The notes beneath the pieces are model-generated. The model had not been told where the DNA came from, made no database searches, and saw only the letters and a program-made list of their open reading frames with translations. From assembly GCF_029893965.1 (NCBI RefSeq), contig NZ_JARXXP010000021.1, forward strand, positions 1 to 64,000: a stretch of 64,000 nt of DNA, written 5' to 3'. Source of the stretch: Paenibacillus sp. PastM-3. Its GTDB lineage: Bacteria > Bacillota > Bacilli > Paenibacillales > Paenibacillaceae. Position 1 is the stretch's first letter, and every line of letters starts with the position of its first letter. Shown piece after piece: positions 63,531-64,000 of this stretch. Position numbers and translations under genes: made by a program.

Positions 63531-63710
63531 TCAGGTACGCGGCAGCAGCCCCCGGCTTCTGCCCTTAATGAGCGCAGGATCTTCCTGCTGCCCTGCCTCT
63601 TTCGCTGCCGCCGCCGCTTCCGCAGCACTGCCTGCCCTGTAGACCGGAACGCTGGTCCATGCCCATGCTTTTGGAGAATATCTCATCTTCGGATTACCTG
63701 CCCCTGACAA
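63531..63710 (-). CDS. Possible small Ala-rich protein
   Basis: A 59-residue frame from TTG 63710 to TGA 63531-63533. AGGGAGG lies about nine bases before the TTG, a strong ribosome site. The peptide has SGAGNPKMRYSPKAWAW, a poly-Ala segment (GSAAEAAAAAKEAGQQ) and a basic tail (KGRSRGLLPRT). Base and codon use agree with the neighbours. No family is recognised. The surrounding 63396-63830 stretch has no other candidate. Confidence 0.45.
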   Translation of the reverse strand: MSGAGNPKMRYSPKAWAWTSVPVYRAGSAAEAAAAAKEAGQQEDPALIKGRSRGLLPRT

Positions 63711-63830
63711 AATTTCAATCCTCCCTAGTTTATCCTGGACAAGCTGGCTCTATCCCCGTGCAGACGCTGGAGACCGGCCTAGCGTAAGAGCAACCTCCCT
63801 GTCCCCGAAGACCTATAAATGTTGCCGTAA

Positions 63831-63874
63831 CAAAAAAAGCCGCAGGCTGCTCCTATACGGAATAACCTGCGGCA
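63831..63874 (-). terminator. dtd terminator
   Basis: The stem GCCGCAGG/CCTGCGGC followed on the minus strand by TTTTTTT. It lies 27 bases after the dtd stop. Confidence 0.85.
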
Positions 63875-63900
63875 CTGAATATTTGTATGGTCTGCGGTTT

Positions 63901-64000
63901 CTAGTCCCGGCTGTCCAGGATGAGCGTGACCGGCCCCCAGTTGGTAAAAGAGACGTCCATCATGGCCCCGAACACGCCGGTCTCCACCTGAAGTCCGCCG
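63901..64000 (-). CDS. dtd: D-aminoacyl-tRNA deacylase, C-terminal part (cut by window edge)
   Basis: The last 32 codons of a minus-strand gene ending in TAG at 63901-63903. [20 protein letters not shown] and TLILDS match the C-terminal part of Dtd, including the N-x-GPVT motif that lines the active site. Dtd removes D-amino acids and glycine from mischarged tRNAs. In Bacillus it lies just upstream of the hisS region (relA-dtd), which agrees with this order. Confidence 0.88.
   Translation of the reverse strand, partial: GGLQVETGVFGAMMDVSFTNWGPVTLILDSRD

Overview
The window comes from a Gram-positive, spore-forming Bacillales genome, most likely Paenibacillus or a close relative. The evidence is strong AGGAGG-type ribosome-binding sites, T-box leaders on aminoacyl-tRNA synthetase genes, an S-layer-anchored glucanase, YesM/YesN-type two-component proteins and gene orders (hisS-aspS-tcdA, comEA/comER, rarA, cymR, mnmA, yrrD) familiar from Bacillus. 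No CRISPR array, rRNA or tRNA gene was seen.

Layout. 0-3.5 kb: the tail of an IS3-type transposase, a four-copy 52-bp direct repeat, a LacI-family regulator and an ECF sigma/anti-sigma pair. 3.5-8.2 kb: a second LacI regulator reading into a heterodimeric ABC exporter with one degenerate ATP site. 8.2-9.2 kb: an AT-rich scar holding a small lipoprotein gene between two truncated gene ends, one of which looks like the C-terminus of dipicolinate synthase DpaA. 9.2-16.1 kb: competence genes comEC, comEB, comEA and the divergent comER, with a TetR-flavoprotein-oxidoreductase cassette inserted between comEA and comEB. 16.2-20.1 kb: leuS with a leucine T-box, and an AI-2E family membrane protein.

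20.2-38 kb is the most coherent unit, a beta-glucan utilisation locus. It has two tandem secreted GH16 lichenase-like enzymes, an orphan solute-binding lipoprotein divergent from a YesM/YesN sensor pair, and an importer operon (binding protein, two permeases, GH94-like phosphorylase). It ends with a 1511-residue S-layer-anchored GH16 glucanase carrying several carbohydrate-binding modules. The inferred flow is: extracellular enzymes cut mixed-linkage or beta-1,3-glucan, the ABC system imports oligosaccharides, and the phosphorylase splits them to glucose 1-phosphate.

38-45.3 kb: sulfur-trafficking and tRNA-thiolation genes (cysteine desulfurase, CymR-like regulator, mnmA), an SRAP protein, and a CLC-type fluoride exporter behind a clear fluoride riboswitch. 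45.3-51.2 kb: a complete oligopeptide ABC importer operon (oppDFBCA order). 51.4-64 kb: rarA, an HTH protein, a gene-free stretch rich in hairpins, helD, a purine permease, the hisS-aspS-tcdA operon behind a T-box whose specifier reads as aspartate, two stress-type genes and the 3' end of dtd at the edge.

Most genes are ordinary. The places that most deserve another look are the decayed 8.2-9.2 kb scar, the split comE operon, the Asp-type T-box with tandem hairpins ahead of hisS, the structured 53.1-53.7 kb gap and the beta-glucan locus with its unassigned phosphorylase and orphan binding protein. All family calls rest on reading motifs by eye; no database search was run.
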